64,000 bases of DNA, taken from contig CAMCUD010000017.1 of NCBI GenBank assembly GCA_945878865.1, positions 1-64,000 of the forward strand, in the 5' to 3' direction. Shown here in pieces: positions 8,266-16,886 of this stretch. The notes beneath the pieces are model-generated. The model was not told where the DNA came from. It searched no databases and saw only the letters and a list, made by a program, of their open reading frames with translations. The position numbers and the translations under genes were made by a program. Each line of letters begins with the position of its first letter. Within the stretch, counting starts at the first letter, position 1. Source of the DNA: Bifidobacterium breve (GTDB taxonomy: Bacteria > Actinomycetota > Thermoleophilia > Solirubrobacterales > Solirubrobacteraceae).

Positions 8266-9279
8266 ATGACGCTTTCTGACCTGTCGTATCTGCCCGGGCC
8301 GCAGGGTCCGTTGACGCCGCTGACGGTCCGTCACGTGCCGCACAAGCCGGGCGTGTACGCCGCGTGGCTCGAAGACGCTGACGCTCTGGAGCAGGCCGGT
8401 ATTGAGCCCGACGAGGATGGCACGGCGTTGCTGTACGTGGGGCTGAGCACGTCAGGTCTTGCCCGCCGGCTCCAGCGTCATGTGTTTGCGCCGTTTTGGG
8501 ATCTCGCCGAGTTGCTCGCTATGCGCCGCACGGTCCTGCCGGCGTGGTGGGTTCGCGCGCAGAAGAGCACCACCGGGAGGACCGTGTCGCCGACTCCGCT
8601 GGCCGGCGTCACCGAGGACCAGGCCCTCGGGTGGCAGTACCAGCATCTGCGCTGGGGATGGGTGCCCGTCTCGCGGGATGAGGTGCGGCGCGTCGAGGTG
8701 GAGCTGATCGCTGAGCATCAGCCGGTCTTGAATCTGCGCGGGCAGGGCTTGCGGGCCGCTGGGCCACCACAGCTGCGCTACGTGGGCCGCTATGAGGCTG
8801 AGCGCGCCGAGTGGCTGTTCCGCCTGACCTGGCTGGCCGTCCTGACGCTCGCCCCGGACGGGTGGGTCGGCAGGCCCACCGCGTCGCTGCACGTCGCCAT
8901 GGACGCTGACGGCTGGCCCTGTCGGGTGCGGGGCTTCGCAGATCGCGGCACCCACGCCGTCGACCTCCCGGACGACCGGTGGGCGCTCGAACGCATCGCC
9001 GCGGCCGCCCCAGCGGAGCTCACCGATGTCATCGAGGCCCCGCACGCGCCCGCCCCCGGCGTCATCGACACGTGTGACCCCGAGCAGGCGCAGGAGGCCC
9101 GCGCCTGGATCGCCGCGTACCTCATGGCCCCACCCGGAGACGCCACCACACCCGACGAGCGGCTCGCGGCAGCCTTGCGCGGCCAGCGGTCCGGGATCAC
9201 CCCGATTCGGCTCCCTACCGGAGACCGCCTGCGCGAGCTCCTCGACCTCGTCGACCTGCTCCCAGGGGTCGCGCACTGA
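8266..9279 (+). CDS. GIY-YIG superfamily nuclease-like protein
   Basis: 337 residues. The N-terminal about 165 residues carry GIY-YIG features: GVYAAW (from about 29) and LLYVGLS (about 55-61), Arg residues in LARRLQRH on the following helix, and a Glu in VEVELIAEHQPVLNLRGQ (about 150) followed by Asn. The last third is a separate Asp/Ala-rich region with no known domain. The family cuts DNA in repair, homing and restriction. Nothing here identifies the target. It sits 26 bp after the helical protein gene and precedes a large non-coding region. Confidence 0.72.
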   Translation: MTLSDLSYLPGPQGPLTPLTVRHVPHKPGVYAAWLEDADALEQAGIEPDEDGTALLYVGLSTSGLARRLQRHVFAPFWDLAELLAMRRTVLPAWWVRAQKSTTGRTVSPTPLAGVTEDQALGWQYQHLRWGWVPVSRDEVRRVEVELIAEHQPVLNLRGQGLRAAGPPQLRYVGRYEAERAEWLFRLTWLAVLTLAPDGWVGRPTASLHVAMDADGWPCRVRGFADRGTHAVDLPDDRWALERIAAAAPAELTDVIEAPHAPAPGVIDTCDPEQAQEARAWIAAYLMAPPGDATTPDERLAAALRGQRSGITPIRLPTGDRLRELLDLVDLLPGVAH

Positions 9280-9298
9280 ACGCGCCGGCTTCAAGGCA

Positions 9299-9320
9299 GC
9301 GCCCCCATCAGGCGGGGCGC
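9299..9320 (+). terminator. GC hairpin 20 bp after the GIY-YIG-like gene
   Basis: GCGCCCC (9299-9305) pairs with GGGGCGC (9314-9320) over an 8-nt loop, just downstream of the stop at 9279. There is no T tract. It probably terminates the 7446-9279 unit. Confidence 0.5.
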
Positions 9321-9742
9321 CACGCCCGACACGCCCGGTGAAGCGGTCGCCCAACCCTGAAGATCCCCGGCGCAACGCCCGAAGCCCTCCGGGGCACCGT
9401 CGCCACCGTGTGGTCGCCTGAAGTGGTCGCCCCCGGGGACCCGGCATCCCACCACCGGCCCGCCGTAGAACCGACAACGGGGCTCGAAACGTCACCCCCG
9501 GTCGACCATTCCCATGCTGGTCCCCCGTGCTGGTGACTCGAACCCCGCGGCCGAGCGTATGTATTGAGCGAACCGGCTCACTCCACGTATCGGCCCAGCC
9601 GCGTGCGCGCGCGACCCCCGAGCCCCCAGCCTGGACAAACCACCGACCCAGCCCGGCACCGGGGCAAGCAGGCCAGACAAACGAACCAGCAACCACACGA
9701 GAAAGCAGAGAACCCCGACGAGAACCGACACCGACACAACGA

Positions 9743-9856
9743 GGAGCAGAGAACCCGACAAACCACCACGAACGCCGAACACCACCACGAACCCGACAAG
9801 TGACACCGAACGCCCCACACCACCACGAACCCGACAAACCACCACCAACCCCCAAA
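9743..9856. repeat. 19-bp tandem repeats, iteron-like
   Basis: Units of exactly 19 bp start at 9762, 9781, 9800, 9819 and 9838, with a partial unit at 9743. The shared core is ACCACCACGAAC followed by a variable seven bases, often CCGACAA. Units at 9781 and 9819 are identical. The unit at 9800 is the most diverged and holds the only T in the block. GAACCCGACAA recurs at 9751, 9789 and 9827, 38 bp apart. The length and phasing (about two helical turns) are like protein-bound iterons at plasmid origins or transfer origins. No Rep gene is adjacent. Confidence 0.7.
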
Positions 9857-10135
9857 CACCAGGGGACCAAACGAAGAACCACCACCTAGTCACCGCTCCG
9901 ATCGCCCCGCTTGAACAGCCTGATCGCCCGAGAACACTGGGGTTTCGGCTGAACCGGCGGCCTGGAGGTTGTAGGAGATACTGAAGCGAATCCCGGGGAT
10001 AATGAAGAGCCGGAAAATCCCGCGCGCATCGCGCTTTCTCCCTGCAAAACCGGCATTTCTGCGCTGCACTATCTCCCGCCGCCGTACGCACCATCTTGCG
10101 CCGCCATCTTGCGACCGTCGCGTACCCTCGCCACG

Positions 10136-10981
10136 GTGACCGCGACGCTGGGGATCGATCTCGCAAGCCGGGCCAAGAAGACGGCGGTCTGCGAGGTCAA
10201 CTGGGTCGACGGCCACGCCCTCCCGGCACCGCCACGCTCGGGCGTCGACGACGACGAGCTGCTCGAGCTGATGGATCGCGCCGACTGGGTCGGGATCGAC
10301 GCGCCGTTCGGCTGGCCCGACGCGATGGTCGAGGCGATCCACGGATTCGCGAACGGTCGGCCGTGGCCAACGGACGGGGTCCCTGAGCGGCTCCGCTACC
10401 GGACCACCGACTGGCATGTCCACGACCTCATCGCGCAAGAGCGCGACACGTCGGTCTGGCCCCTCTCCGTCGCGGCCGACAAGATCGCGGTGTGCGCGTG
10501 GCGCTGCGCGAATCTCCTCAGCCGCCACGCTGAACGGACCGGCCGACCGATTGACCGCATCGGCGTGCCCGCCGGTGCGCCACCAGCCCCGAGCGATGCT
10601 GGCCTGGTCGCGCCGCACGGCATCGTCGAGGTCTACCCCGCCGGGGCGCTCGCCCTCTGGGCGCTGCCGTATCGCCGGTACAAGACGACGCCGAGCATCC
10701 CGGCCGCGGCCGCCCGGGCCGCGCGCGGCGAGATCATCGGTCTGCTGCGCCGTGATGCCGGCTCGTGGCTCGTGGTCAGCGAGGCCGTTGAGCATGCGTG
10801 CCTGGAGAACGACGATCACCTCGACGCGCTGCTGTGCGCCTTGGTTGCCTACGCGGCTGCGACGGGCCGGACGCTGCCTCCAGAGGGGCACCGTCGAAAG
10901 ACCGCCCAGCGTGAGGGCTGGATTCACTTGCCGTCCCCGGACACGATCCTCAACCTGGGCGAGCCGACGTCGGCGACTTGA
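10136..10981 (+). CDS. DUF429 family protein (RNase H-like fold)
   Basis: 281 residues from GTG 10136 (VTATLGIDLASR); TTG 10109 is an alternative. Family hallmarks are the first strand GIDLASRAKKTAVCEV with its Asp, a second acidic strand ADWVGIDAPFGWPDAM, VEVYPAGAL, and the C-terminal NDDHLDALLCALVAY with two Asp. These acidic residues match the DUF429/RNase-H-like arrangement. The biochemical role of DUF429 is not established. The family often occurs near restriction or mobile genes. It stands alone on the plus strand after the skewed region. Confidence 0.82.
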   Translation: MTATLGIDLASRAKKTAVCEVNWVDGHALPAPPRSGVDDDELLELMDRADWVGIDAPFGWPDAMVEAIHGFANGRPWPTDGVPERLRYRTTDWHVHDLIAQERDTSVWPLSVAADKIAVCAWRCANLLSRHAERTGRPIDRIGVPAGAPPAPSDAGLVAPHGIVEVYPAGALALWALPYRRYKTTPSIPAAAARAARGEIIGLLRRDAGSWLVVSEAVEHACLENDDHLDALLCALVAYAAATGRTLPPEGHRRKTAQREGWIHLPSPDTILNLGEPTSAT

Positions 10982-11044
10982 GGCCAGAGTCGGGGAAGCC
11001 TGAGCACTCGACTACTGGCACACCCGGTCGCTAGGGTTCCGGCG

Positions 11045-12244
11045 ATGCACCGGGTCTTTGTCTGTCTCGTTGTGGTGGTCTGCGCGCTGGCGTTGCCGTC
11101 GTCGGTCTCGGCCGCCGTGTCGCATTCGGTGACCGCGTCGGCGACCGTTGACGCGCCGTCCCGGGGCTCGATCACGGTGCAGGTGACGCCGAAGGTGACG
11201 TTCACTGCCGGTGAGTGTCCGACCCCGACGTCGTCGCCTCCCGTCGTCGATGGGTGCAAGGGCCACACGTTCGTCGAGATGCGCTCGGCCGCACAGGGCT
11301 GTCCTGCGCGCACGTCACCGTTCGACCTGTCGCCGGGCGCGTTGTGGAGCGTGCCGGTCGGGTGGGCCGCCCCGTGGTCAGACGTGCCGTTCACGCAGAT
11401 CTTCGACCCTCCTGTCGCCGGGCCCGCGGTCATCTGCGTGACGATGGTGATCAACAATGGCCTCTGGACGAGCGGAACCGTCGTGGGGTCCGCCGACATC
11501 CCGGTCACCGTCGTGCACGTCTACCCCACTGACAACAAGACCTGCGCGAGCTTCCCGAACCAGCGCGCAGCCCAGGAGGAGTACAACCGCTGGCTGCCGC
11601 GCCGCCCGTACAAGCTCGACGGCGACCTCGACGGCCGTGCCTGCGAAGCGCTGCCCTGCCCGTGCTACTTCGGCAGCGACTACCCCGCCCCAGCGCCACC
11701 TGCCCCCGTCCAGGTCCCGGCACCCAAGCCGCCGACGACCAACACGACACCTTCTGGGCAGTCCACGCAGCCGCCGGCGAAGGTCCCGTCGCCGAAGGTC
11801 ACGCGACAGACCGGGCGGGTCACGAAGGTCATCGACGGCGACACGCTGAAGGTTCGGCTGAGCTCGGGCAGGTCACGGTCGGTCCGGCTGATCGGCGTCG
11901 ACGCTCCCGAGACCCGGCCCGGCCGCGGCGAGTGCGGCGCCCGGCAAGCCAAGAACGTCCTGCGGAGCCTCGTGCTGAACAAGCGTGGCCGCGGGCGCAC
12001 CGTCACGCTGACTAGCGACCCGACCCAAGCCGCCACCGACCGGTACGGCCGCCTGTTGGCGTACGTCGGCACGACGGTCGACGTCAACCGCTCGGTCATC
12101 GCCAGCGGATGGGCCGGCGTCTACATCGACGACGACACGCCGTTCACCCGAACCCCGCGCTACAAGACGGCCGCCAACGACGCCAAGGCCCGCCGGATCG
12201 GAGTCTGGGCGAAGTGTGGCGGCGACTTCCACCGCCGGAGATAG
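11045..12244 (+). CDS. Secreted thermonuclease-like (SNase) with Excalibur domain
   Basis: 399 residues. Signal peptide HRVFVCLVVVVCALALPSSVSA (cleavage about residue 23). Residues 25-165 are an all-beta region with paired Cys. An Excalibur-type calcium motif follows (CASFPNQRAA ... DLDGRACEALPC, about 165-200), then a Pro-rich linker. The SNase domain occupies about 255-395: VTKVIDGDTLKVRL, VRLIGVDAPET, the catalytic-type Glu/Arg region DRYGRLLAYV, and ARRIGVWAKC. It should cut extracellular DNA/RNA in a calcium-dependent way. On a conjugative element it may remove surface or competing DNA. Confidence 0.9.
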   Translation: MHRVFVCLVVVVCALALPSSVSAAVSHSVTASATVDAPSRGSITVQVTPKVTFTAGECPTPTSSPPVVDGCKGHTFVEMRSAAQGCPARTSPFDLSPGALWSVPVGWAAPWSDVPFTQIFDPPVAGPAVICVTMVINNGLWTSGTVVGSADIPVTVVHVYPTDNKTCASFPNQRAAQEEYNRWLPRRPYKLDGDLDGRACEALPCPCYFGSDYPAPAPPAPVQVPAPKPPTTNTTPSGQSTQPPAKVPSPKVTRQTGRVTKVIDGDTLKVRLSSGRSRSVRLIGVDAPETRPGRGECGARQAKNVLRSLVLNKRGRGRTVTLTSDPTQAATDRYGRLLAYVGTTVDVNRSVIASGWAGVYIDDDTPFTRTPRYKTAANDAKARRIGVWAKCGGDFHRRR

Positions 12245-12370
12245 CCGGTGCCCCGGGGACGCGGGGACTGAGACTCGCGGTGAATCCTCCCGATCCGGGC
12301 TTCAACGAAGGTGTTGCTCGGCCGGAGTCGAACGCTTGATTGGCCTTTCGGCTGGTAGTACTCGGTCCTC

Positions 12371-14395
12371 ATGAGCGCTCCGCCACATGAGAACCCAGGA
12401 GACGGGACCTCCGCGAGCTCCTTCAGGACGTGGGTCGCTCTCGTGGTCATCGGCGCGACCGTCTCGGCCGCATCGGGCATCGCGACCGGGGTTCTGCCGA
12501 TACCCGCAATCCTGCGCTGGATCGCCGAGCAGTGGCGGTACTTGGCGCCTGTCGCGGTCGGCGTGCTCGTGGTCTCGCAGATGTGGGTCGGCGTGCGCTA
12601 CCGCGCCGACCGCCGCGCCGGCCGCGATGTCGGCTACCCGCTCGCTCCGGCGTTGCTGGTCGGTCTTGCCGCCGGCGTCGCGGTCACGTTCGTGGTCGCG
12701 ACGCTGGTCGCGCATTCCCTAGATCCCCAAACGTGGTGGCTGTTCCAACACGACTTCCGCAATGGGGGACGCGACTGGTACGACATCGCTCGGTCGACTG
12801 TCGCGCTGGTCGGTGGGATCGGCCTTGGAATCGGCCTAATTCTCGCCTACCGTCGGCAACGCACCAGCGAAGCAGCCCAACGCGTAAGGGAAGCGGCCCA
12901 ACAGCACGAACGCGACACCGAGCAGTACCGCCGCGAACGCGAACTTGAAAGGCTGGAGGAGGATCGAGAGAAGGAGCAGCACCGCCGCGACCGTGAACTG
13001 GCCGACAGCGCTGCACATCTCTACAACAGCGCAATCGAGCAGCTTGGCCATGAGCGGCCCGCGGTACGGACGGCAGCTATGTACACGCTTGACCGCCTCG
13101 GCCAACAGCATCCCGACTACCGCCAGAACGTGATCGACGTGTGGTGCAGTTACCTGCGCACCCCGAACCCGCTCGTCTTGCACACCCGGCTGCGCGACGA
13201 CTTGCAGGCTAGGACGATTCACGCCGAGGCACGCGCGCAGCGAATGGCCGGAGAACAACAGCGGCTCGACGACGCCCGCGCCGAGGCCAAGTCGCTCGGG
13301 CAGCCTTACACCGACGCAATGATCGCCGCCGAAGCCGAAGTGCGAGACGCCGCCCTACGTCTCCTGTGCACCCGACTCCAGTTGTCCGATGGAACGATCG
13401 CCGGACAGAGAGGTTGGAGTGACGCCGAACAACCACTCAGCGTCGACTTGACCAACGCCCACCTCCACAACGCCAGATTCACCACGGCCTACTTCCCCGG
13501 GCACGCCGTGTTCGACGGGGCGACGTTCACCGGGACCGCCTGGTTCGAGGAGGCAACGTTTTCCGGAGACGCGCGGTTCGAAGAGGCAACGTTTTCCGGA
13601 ACTGCCTGGTTCGAGGAAGCGACGTTCTCCGGAGAGGTCTGGTTCGAGGAAGCAACGTTCTCCGGGACCGCCTGGTTCAGGGGGACGAAGTTCCTCGAGA
13701 CCGCCTGGTTTATGGGGACGAAGTTCTCCGGGAGTGCCTGGTTCACGGGGACGGATCTCGCCGGTCCTGCCTCTTTCGACGGAGCAGTGTTTTCCGGAGC
13801 CGCCCACTTCAGCGAGGCGAACTTCTCCAGGTCCGCCTCGTTCACCGAGGCGCAGTTCGTCAGGCAGGCCGGCTTCGTGGACACGAAGTTCTCTCAAGCC
13901 CGTTTTGAGCGGACGAGATTTTCCGGAGACGCCGTATTCAGGGGCACGGAGTTCTCCGGAGACGCGCTGTTCGAGGGGGCGACATTCTCTACGATCGCCT
14001 GGTTTGGGGCGGTGCGATTTTCCGGAGACGCGCGATTCGCCGGGGCAACGTTCGCCGAGCCCTGGTTCGAGGGAGCAAGGTTCTCCAGAACCGCCTCATT
14101 CGAGCAGGCGACGCTGTCCGGACATGCTCGGTTCGGGGGGGCGAAGTTCTCCGGAGATACCCGGTTCACGGGCGCGAGGTTCTCTTGGGTCGCCTGGTTC
14201 GGCAACACGACGTTCTCTGCGCCTGTCGCATTCGACGGGACGACGTTCTCCGGGCCGCTCGATCTGAGGGGGGCTGCGTTTCAGTCTGGCGGTGTGTCGA
14301 TCGGTGACGCTCACATCGCATGCCGTGGTTACCCCGTGATCGCCACGAACGCCGCGACGTTCAAGGACCCCGGTGATGATCCCCGCCTCGCGTAG
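12371..14395 (+). CDS. Membrane-anchored pentapeptide-repeat protein
   Basis: 674 residues. Three or four hydrophobic segments lie in the first 165 residues (about 18-42, 55-75, 95-120 and 140-160). A charged coiled coil (EAAQQHERDTEQYRRERELERLEEDREKEQHRRD, about 170-215 when counted as a block) and a helical domain follow. From about residue 360 to 655 there is a right-handed pentapeptide-repeat helix of roughly 50 units built on F-S-G-x-A and W-F-x-x-A/T patterns (ATFSG-TAWFE-E). The strong internal DNA similarity across 13500-14260 reflects the protein repeat. Its role is unknown; related membrane-fused repeats are thought to be scaffolds. Confidence 0.88.
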   Translation: MSAPPHENPGDGTSASSFRTWVALVVIGATVSAASGIATGVLPIPAILRWIAEQWRYLAPVAVGVLVVSQMWVGVRYRADRRAGRDVGYPLAPALLVGLAAGVAVTFVVATLVAHSLDPQTWWLFQHDFRNGGRDWYDIARSTVALVGGIGLGIGLILAYRRQRTSEAAQRVREAAQQHERDTEQYRRERELERLEEDREKEQHRRDRELADSAAHLYNSAIEQLGHERPAVRTAAMYTLDRLGQQHPDYRQNVIDVWCSYLRTPNPLVLHTRLRDDLQARTIHAEARAQRMAGEQQRLDDARAEAKSLGQPYTDAMIAAEAEVRDAALRLLCTRLQLSDGTIAGQRGWSDAEQPLSVDLTNAHLHNARFTTAYFPGHAVFDGATFTGTAWFEEATFSGDARFEEATFSGTAWFEEATFSGEVWFEEATFSGTAWFRGTKFLETAWFMGTKFSGSAWFTGTDLAGPASFDGAVFSGAAHFSEANFSRSASFTEAQFVRQAGFVDTKFSQARFERTRFSGDAVFRGTEFSGDALFEGATFSTIAWFGAVRFSGDARFAGATFAEPWFEGARFSRTASFEQATLSGHARFGGAKFSGDTRFTGARFSWVAWFGNTTFSAPVAFDGTTFSGPLDLRGAAFQSGGVSIGDAHIACRGYPVIATNAATFKDPGDDPRLA

Positions 14396-14407
14396 CCCCC
14401 CGGCTAC
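14392..14407. terminator. Hairpin between convergent genes
   Basis: GTAGCC (14392-14397) pairs with GGCTAC (14402-14407) across a CCCC loop. It overlaps the stop of the pentapeptide gene and lies about 40 bp from the end of the convergent gene at 14445. On the plus strand ATTTGT follows, a weak T-rich tail. It probably acts as a terminator for the plus-strand gene. Confidence 0.6.
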
Positions 14408-14444
14408 ATTTGTCGACGCGCTTCGCTCCGAACCGTACGTACGG

Positions 14445-15806
14445 CTACGAGGCTTCGCGGCCGGGGACCGCCGAGCGCTCTTCGTTGCGGATTTCGTAGA
14501 GGTCGTCGATGCTCGGGACCGCGAAGTCGCTGCCGCTCAGCGCGCGGGCTGCTGACGAGAGGATCGCTTCGATGTCGTGCCCGGTCAGCGTCCGGGCCGG
14601 CTCGTGGCGGCTGAGCGATCCGCGGGAGATCAGCGTGTCGAACTGGGTGCGCGATAGGCCGACGATCCGCGCTGCTTCGTCCCAGGTGTCGCACTCCTGC
14701 AGGACGTTCTGCAGCCAGATGGTGAGGGGCTTGGAGGGCAGCCTGACCTCGTTGATCGACCGTGGGATGGACTCGAGGTCGCGTTTTGTGACGGGCCAGC
14801 CGTTTTTCTTGAACGCGCGCCGGAGCTGTTTGCGGACGGTCTCGGGGTCCTGATCGGTGTGCTCGGCGATCTTCCGTGCGACGGCGACCATGCCGAGGTT
14901 CTCTTCCCAGTGCAGGCGGGCGGCTTCGCGTACGAGTTCGGGGGGGAGCTTGCCGCGGTAGGCCATCTCCGTCACGTTGGACGCTGACCGAGGGTGCTTG
15001 GCCAGCCAGGTCAGGGCTCGGTGCCGCTCGGCCCGCCACAGCGCGGGCTCGCTCTTCACTCGCGCGCGGTCGAGCGTGTCGTCGATGATGCCTTCGCGCT
15101 TGAAGGCGCTCGTGACGAGGTAGGGCGTCGGGTCGTGCTCGCCGAGGCGTCGCGCGAGGTACTTGCGCTTCCTGAGGGTTGCGACAGCGGCCCGGAACCC
15201 GGGGCCTCCCCGGACGTGTGCGCGGAGCGCGTCGCGGATCTCCAGCGTCGTGAGCGGTCTCGCGAGCAGGTCGTTGGCTTCGATGATCGAGACGCCTTCC
15301 CATCCGGGTCGGAACGTGATGATCGGCCGGGCGATGAGGGTGCCGCAGACCTCGCAGGAGTCCATCCGGACGTCGACGGTGTCTGAGCACGTCGGGCAGA
15401 AGCGAAGTTCGCTCGGCTGCTCGTCCCACTCGCGGCGGGCCGCGGCGACGGCGAGCGCGCGCATCTCGCAATGCACGTCGTGGTCGGCTTCGCCCGCGAG
15501 GGGGCGGCCGAGTGCGTCGGCGACTCGCTGCCGCCACTGCAGTGAGGCGGGCGGCATGCGGCAGATGCCGTCCTCGCGCGATGGGCCCGCTTGGGCGAGG
15601 TCCCAGACGTGCTTGCCGTCGTGGCTGAGCGCGTCCTCGACGTCGTAGACGGAGATGCGTTCCGTCCCTGAGAGCGGGTCGAGCACGCTGCGCACCCGGG
15701 CGACGCTCCAGTCGATGTCGTGCGCGAGGTGGGTCAGGGTCTCACCGGCGCGCAGTCGTTGCGCGAGGTAGACCCGAAAGGGCAGGATCGGGAGAGTGTG
15801 CGACAT
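14445..15806 (-). CDS. Zinc-ribbon, helix-turn-helix DNA-binding protein, unknown role
   Basis: 453 residues from ATG 15806. The N-terminal about 75 residues look like a helical DNA-binding module (AQRLRAGETLTHLAHDIDWSVARVRS). A zinc ribbon is seen about residues 135-158 (CPTC ... CEVCG). The C-terminal half has several helix-turn-helix-like blocks (NLGMVAVARKIAEHTDQDPETVRKQL; DEAARIVGLSRTQFDTLISRG). The layout recalls TniQ-like or large regulator proteins, but I cannot assign a family. It lies next to the HARP-like gene on the same strand, with 70 bp between them. Confidence 0.6.
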   Translation of the reverse strand: MSHTLPILPFRVYLAQRLRAGETLTHLAHDIDWSVARVRSVLDPLSGTERISVYDVEDALSHDGKHVWDLAQAGPSREDGICRMPPASLQWRQRVADALGRPLAGEADHDVHCEMRALAVAAARREWDEQPSELRFCPTCSDTVDVRMDSCEVCGTLIARPIITFRPGWEGVSIIEANDLLARPLTTLEIRDALRAHVRGGPGFRAAVATLRKRKYLARRLGEHDPTPYLVTSAFKREGIIDDTLDRARVKSEPALWRAERHRALTWLAKHPRSASNVTEMAYRGKLPPELVREAARLHWEENLGMVAVARKIAEHTDQDPETVRKQLRRAFKKNGWPVTKRDLESIPRSINEVRLPSKPLTIWLQNVLQECDTWDEAARIVGLSRTQFDTLISRGSLSRHEPARTLTGHDIEAILSSAARALSGSDFAVPSIDDLYEIRNEERSAVPGREAS

Positions 15807-15876
15807 GATCAGCGCGTTCTAAGTCGCCATCACTCGGTGGTTGCCGAGTATGTGGCCTGTGGGATTGATGTATGAG

Positions 15877-16803
15877 TCACCGAAGGTGGGACTGCGTGAC
15901 TTGGACAAGGGCCTCGTTGGCGGACAGGGCGCTTTCCGCGGCGCTCGCGAGTAGCGCGTTGGCGGCGCCGAGTCGGCGTGCCTTCTCGAGCTGCTCGCAC
16001 ATGCGCCGCGCCGATGCGGTGGCCGCGTGAAGGTGCCGCTGGGCGGCTGCCGGGAGCCCCTGGACGAGCGCCGCGGCCGCGGCCGTGGTTGGGACAAGGC
16101 GCTCCTGTTCGACCAGCAGCAGCAATGCGGCGGCCGTGGCCGAAGTGACGGGAATGCTCCACGTCTGCGCTTCGCGGTCGTACAACGCGCCGGGCACGTG
16201 ACGGATCGCGTCGACCGCGCTGCGGCTGTACTCCAGGCGGACCTCCCACACCGTGCCGGCGGCAACGAGGTCGACTTTGCCACCGTTCGTGGACTCGTCG
16301 AGGAGCCGCTGCGCGGGGCGCGACACGGCGATCGGCCGGTCGCTCATGTCCGCGACGACCGACTTGAGGGCGCGATGCGCTTCTGCGCCGGCGAAATGCC
16401 ACGTCGTGTCCGTGGCGCGGAACGTGCCGCCGGGGATGCCGCGGAGGCGCTGTACAAGGTCTCGGTCCCACGACACCGCGACCACGACGCCCCCGTCCCG
16501 CGCCCAGATGCAGCGCACGGTTAGGTCCCGCATCGCGCGGCGTTCCCCGTTGATGAACGCCCGTACTGCCTCGTTGGCCGGTGGCGGCCACACGCTCACG
16601 GGCGCCGACGTCAACTGGCGTGCGGTCTGCTGCTGGGGGCGCGGAAGATCGTCGATGCCTTCGGCGACCGCCTCCCGCAGGAGCTCCCGCAGCCCCTCGA
16701 GCTGCTCGTCGCGCTCGGTGTCGCGCGCGCGCAGTTCAGCGTAGGCGCTGTCGAGGGCGCCAGCGTCCTCCTGCGCCTCCATGTCCTGGTTTGGAAAAGC
16801 CAT
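15877..16803 (-). CDS. Protein with two HARP-like repeats
   Basis: 308 residues from ATG 16803. A charged N-terminus (about 1-55) is coiled-coil-like. Two related blocks follow. The first is about 95-150 with AVSWDRDLVQRLRGIPGG ... DTTWHFAG. The second is about 180-230 with VRLEYSRSAVDAIRHVPGA ... QTWSIPV. Both match the pattern of HARP domains (short strands, R-x-I/V-PG, W near the end), which bind branched or single-stranded DNA in SMARCAL1-type helicases. There is no helicase domain here, so it is a stand-alone DNA-binding module. The C-terminus is Ala-rich and helical. A GCGCCCCCCGG motif lies 20 nt upstream of the start. Confidence 0.62.
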   Translation of the reverse strand: MAFPNQDMEAQEDAGALDSAYAELRARDTERDEQLEGLRELLREAVAEGIDDLPRPQQQTARQLTSAPVSVWPPPANEAVRAFINGERRAMRDLTVRCIWARDGGVVVAVSWDRDLVQRLRGIPGGTFRATDTTWHFAGAEAHRALKSVVADMSDRPIAVSRPAQRLLDESTNGGKVDLVAAGTVWEVRLEYSRSAVDAIRHVPGALYDREAQTWSIPVTSATAAALLLLVEQERLVPTTAAAAALVQGLPAAAQRHLHAATASARRMCEQLEKARRLGAANALLASAAESALSANEALVQVTQSHLR

Positions 16804-16823
16804 GCCCCGGAGGATTCAGCGCC

Positions 16824-16834
16824 CCGGGGGGCGC
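16824..16834 (-). promoter_or_regulatory. GCGCCCCCCGG element upstream of the HARP-like gene
   Basis: On the minus strand the motif ends 20 nt before ATG 16803. No Shine-Dalgarno is present in the spacer. It lies in the 83-bp gap shared with the divergent ATPase gene at 16887, so it could also influence that gene. Confidence 0.55.
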
Positions 16835-16886
16835 AGACGGCTTGGCGATCACATACGCCGTACGGTGCGTTCAGTAATGTCGCCGC

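Larger units (their letters stand above)
9280..10135. other. 856-bp non-coding region with strong strand skew
   Basis: No convincing protein gene is present on either strand; the long frames here only reflect skewed base use. The left part has the hairpin above and repeated TGGTCGCC words (about 9410-9440). The middle (9633-9886) is almost free of T on the plus strand and holds the 19-bp repeats. The right part (9900-10130) is less GC-rich than its surroundings and could hold the promoter of the DUF429 gene. It is a candidate origin, oriT or RNA locus. Confidence 0.6.

Noticed and set aside
9535-9545. GACTCGAACCC identical to the T-arm of the tRNA-Asn, considered as the missing att site
   Set aside because: Only 11 bases match, and this word is common to many tRNA T-arms. 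Flanks do not match and no tRNA arm can be folded here.
8452-9885. 477-codon minus-strand frame
   Set aside because: It is the shadow of the GIY-YIG-like gene, whose protein has recognisable motifs. The shadow has none.
9492-10166. Long minus-strand reading frame with hydrophobic-looking Val/Trp/Gly product
   Set aside because: The frame follows from the A-poor minus strand and the 19-bp repeats. There is no conserved motif, no good ribosome site, and all frames there look equally open.
13500-14260. Dense short DNA repeats considered as a non-coding repeat array
   Set aside because: They encode a regular pentapeptide-repeat helix in one open frame.
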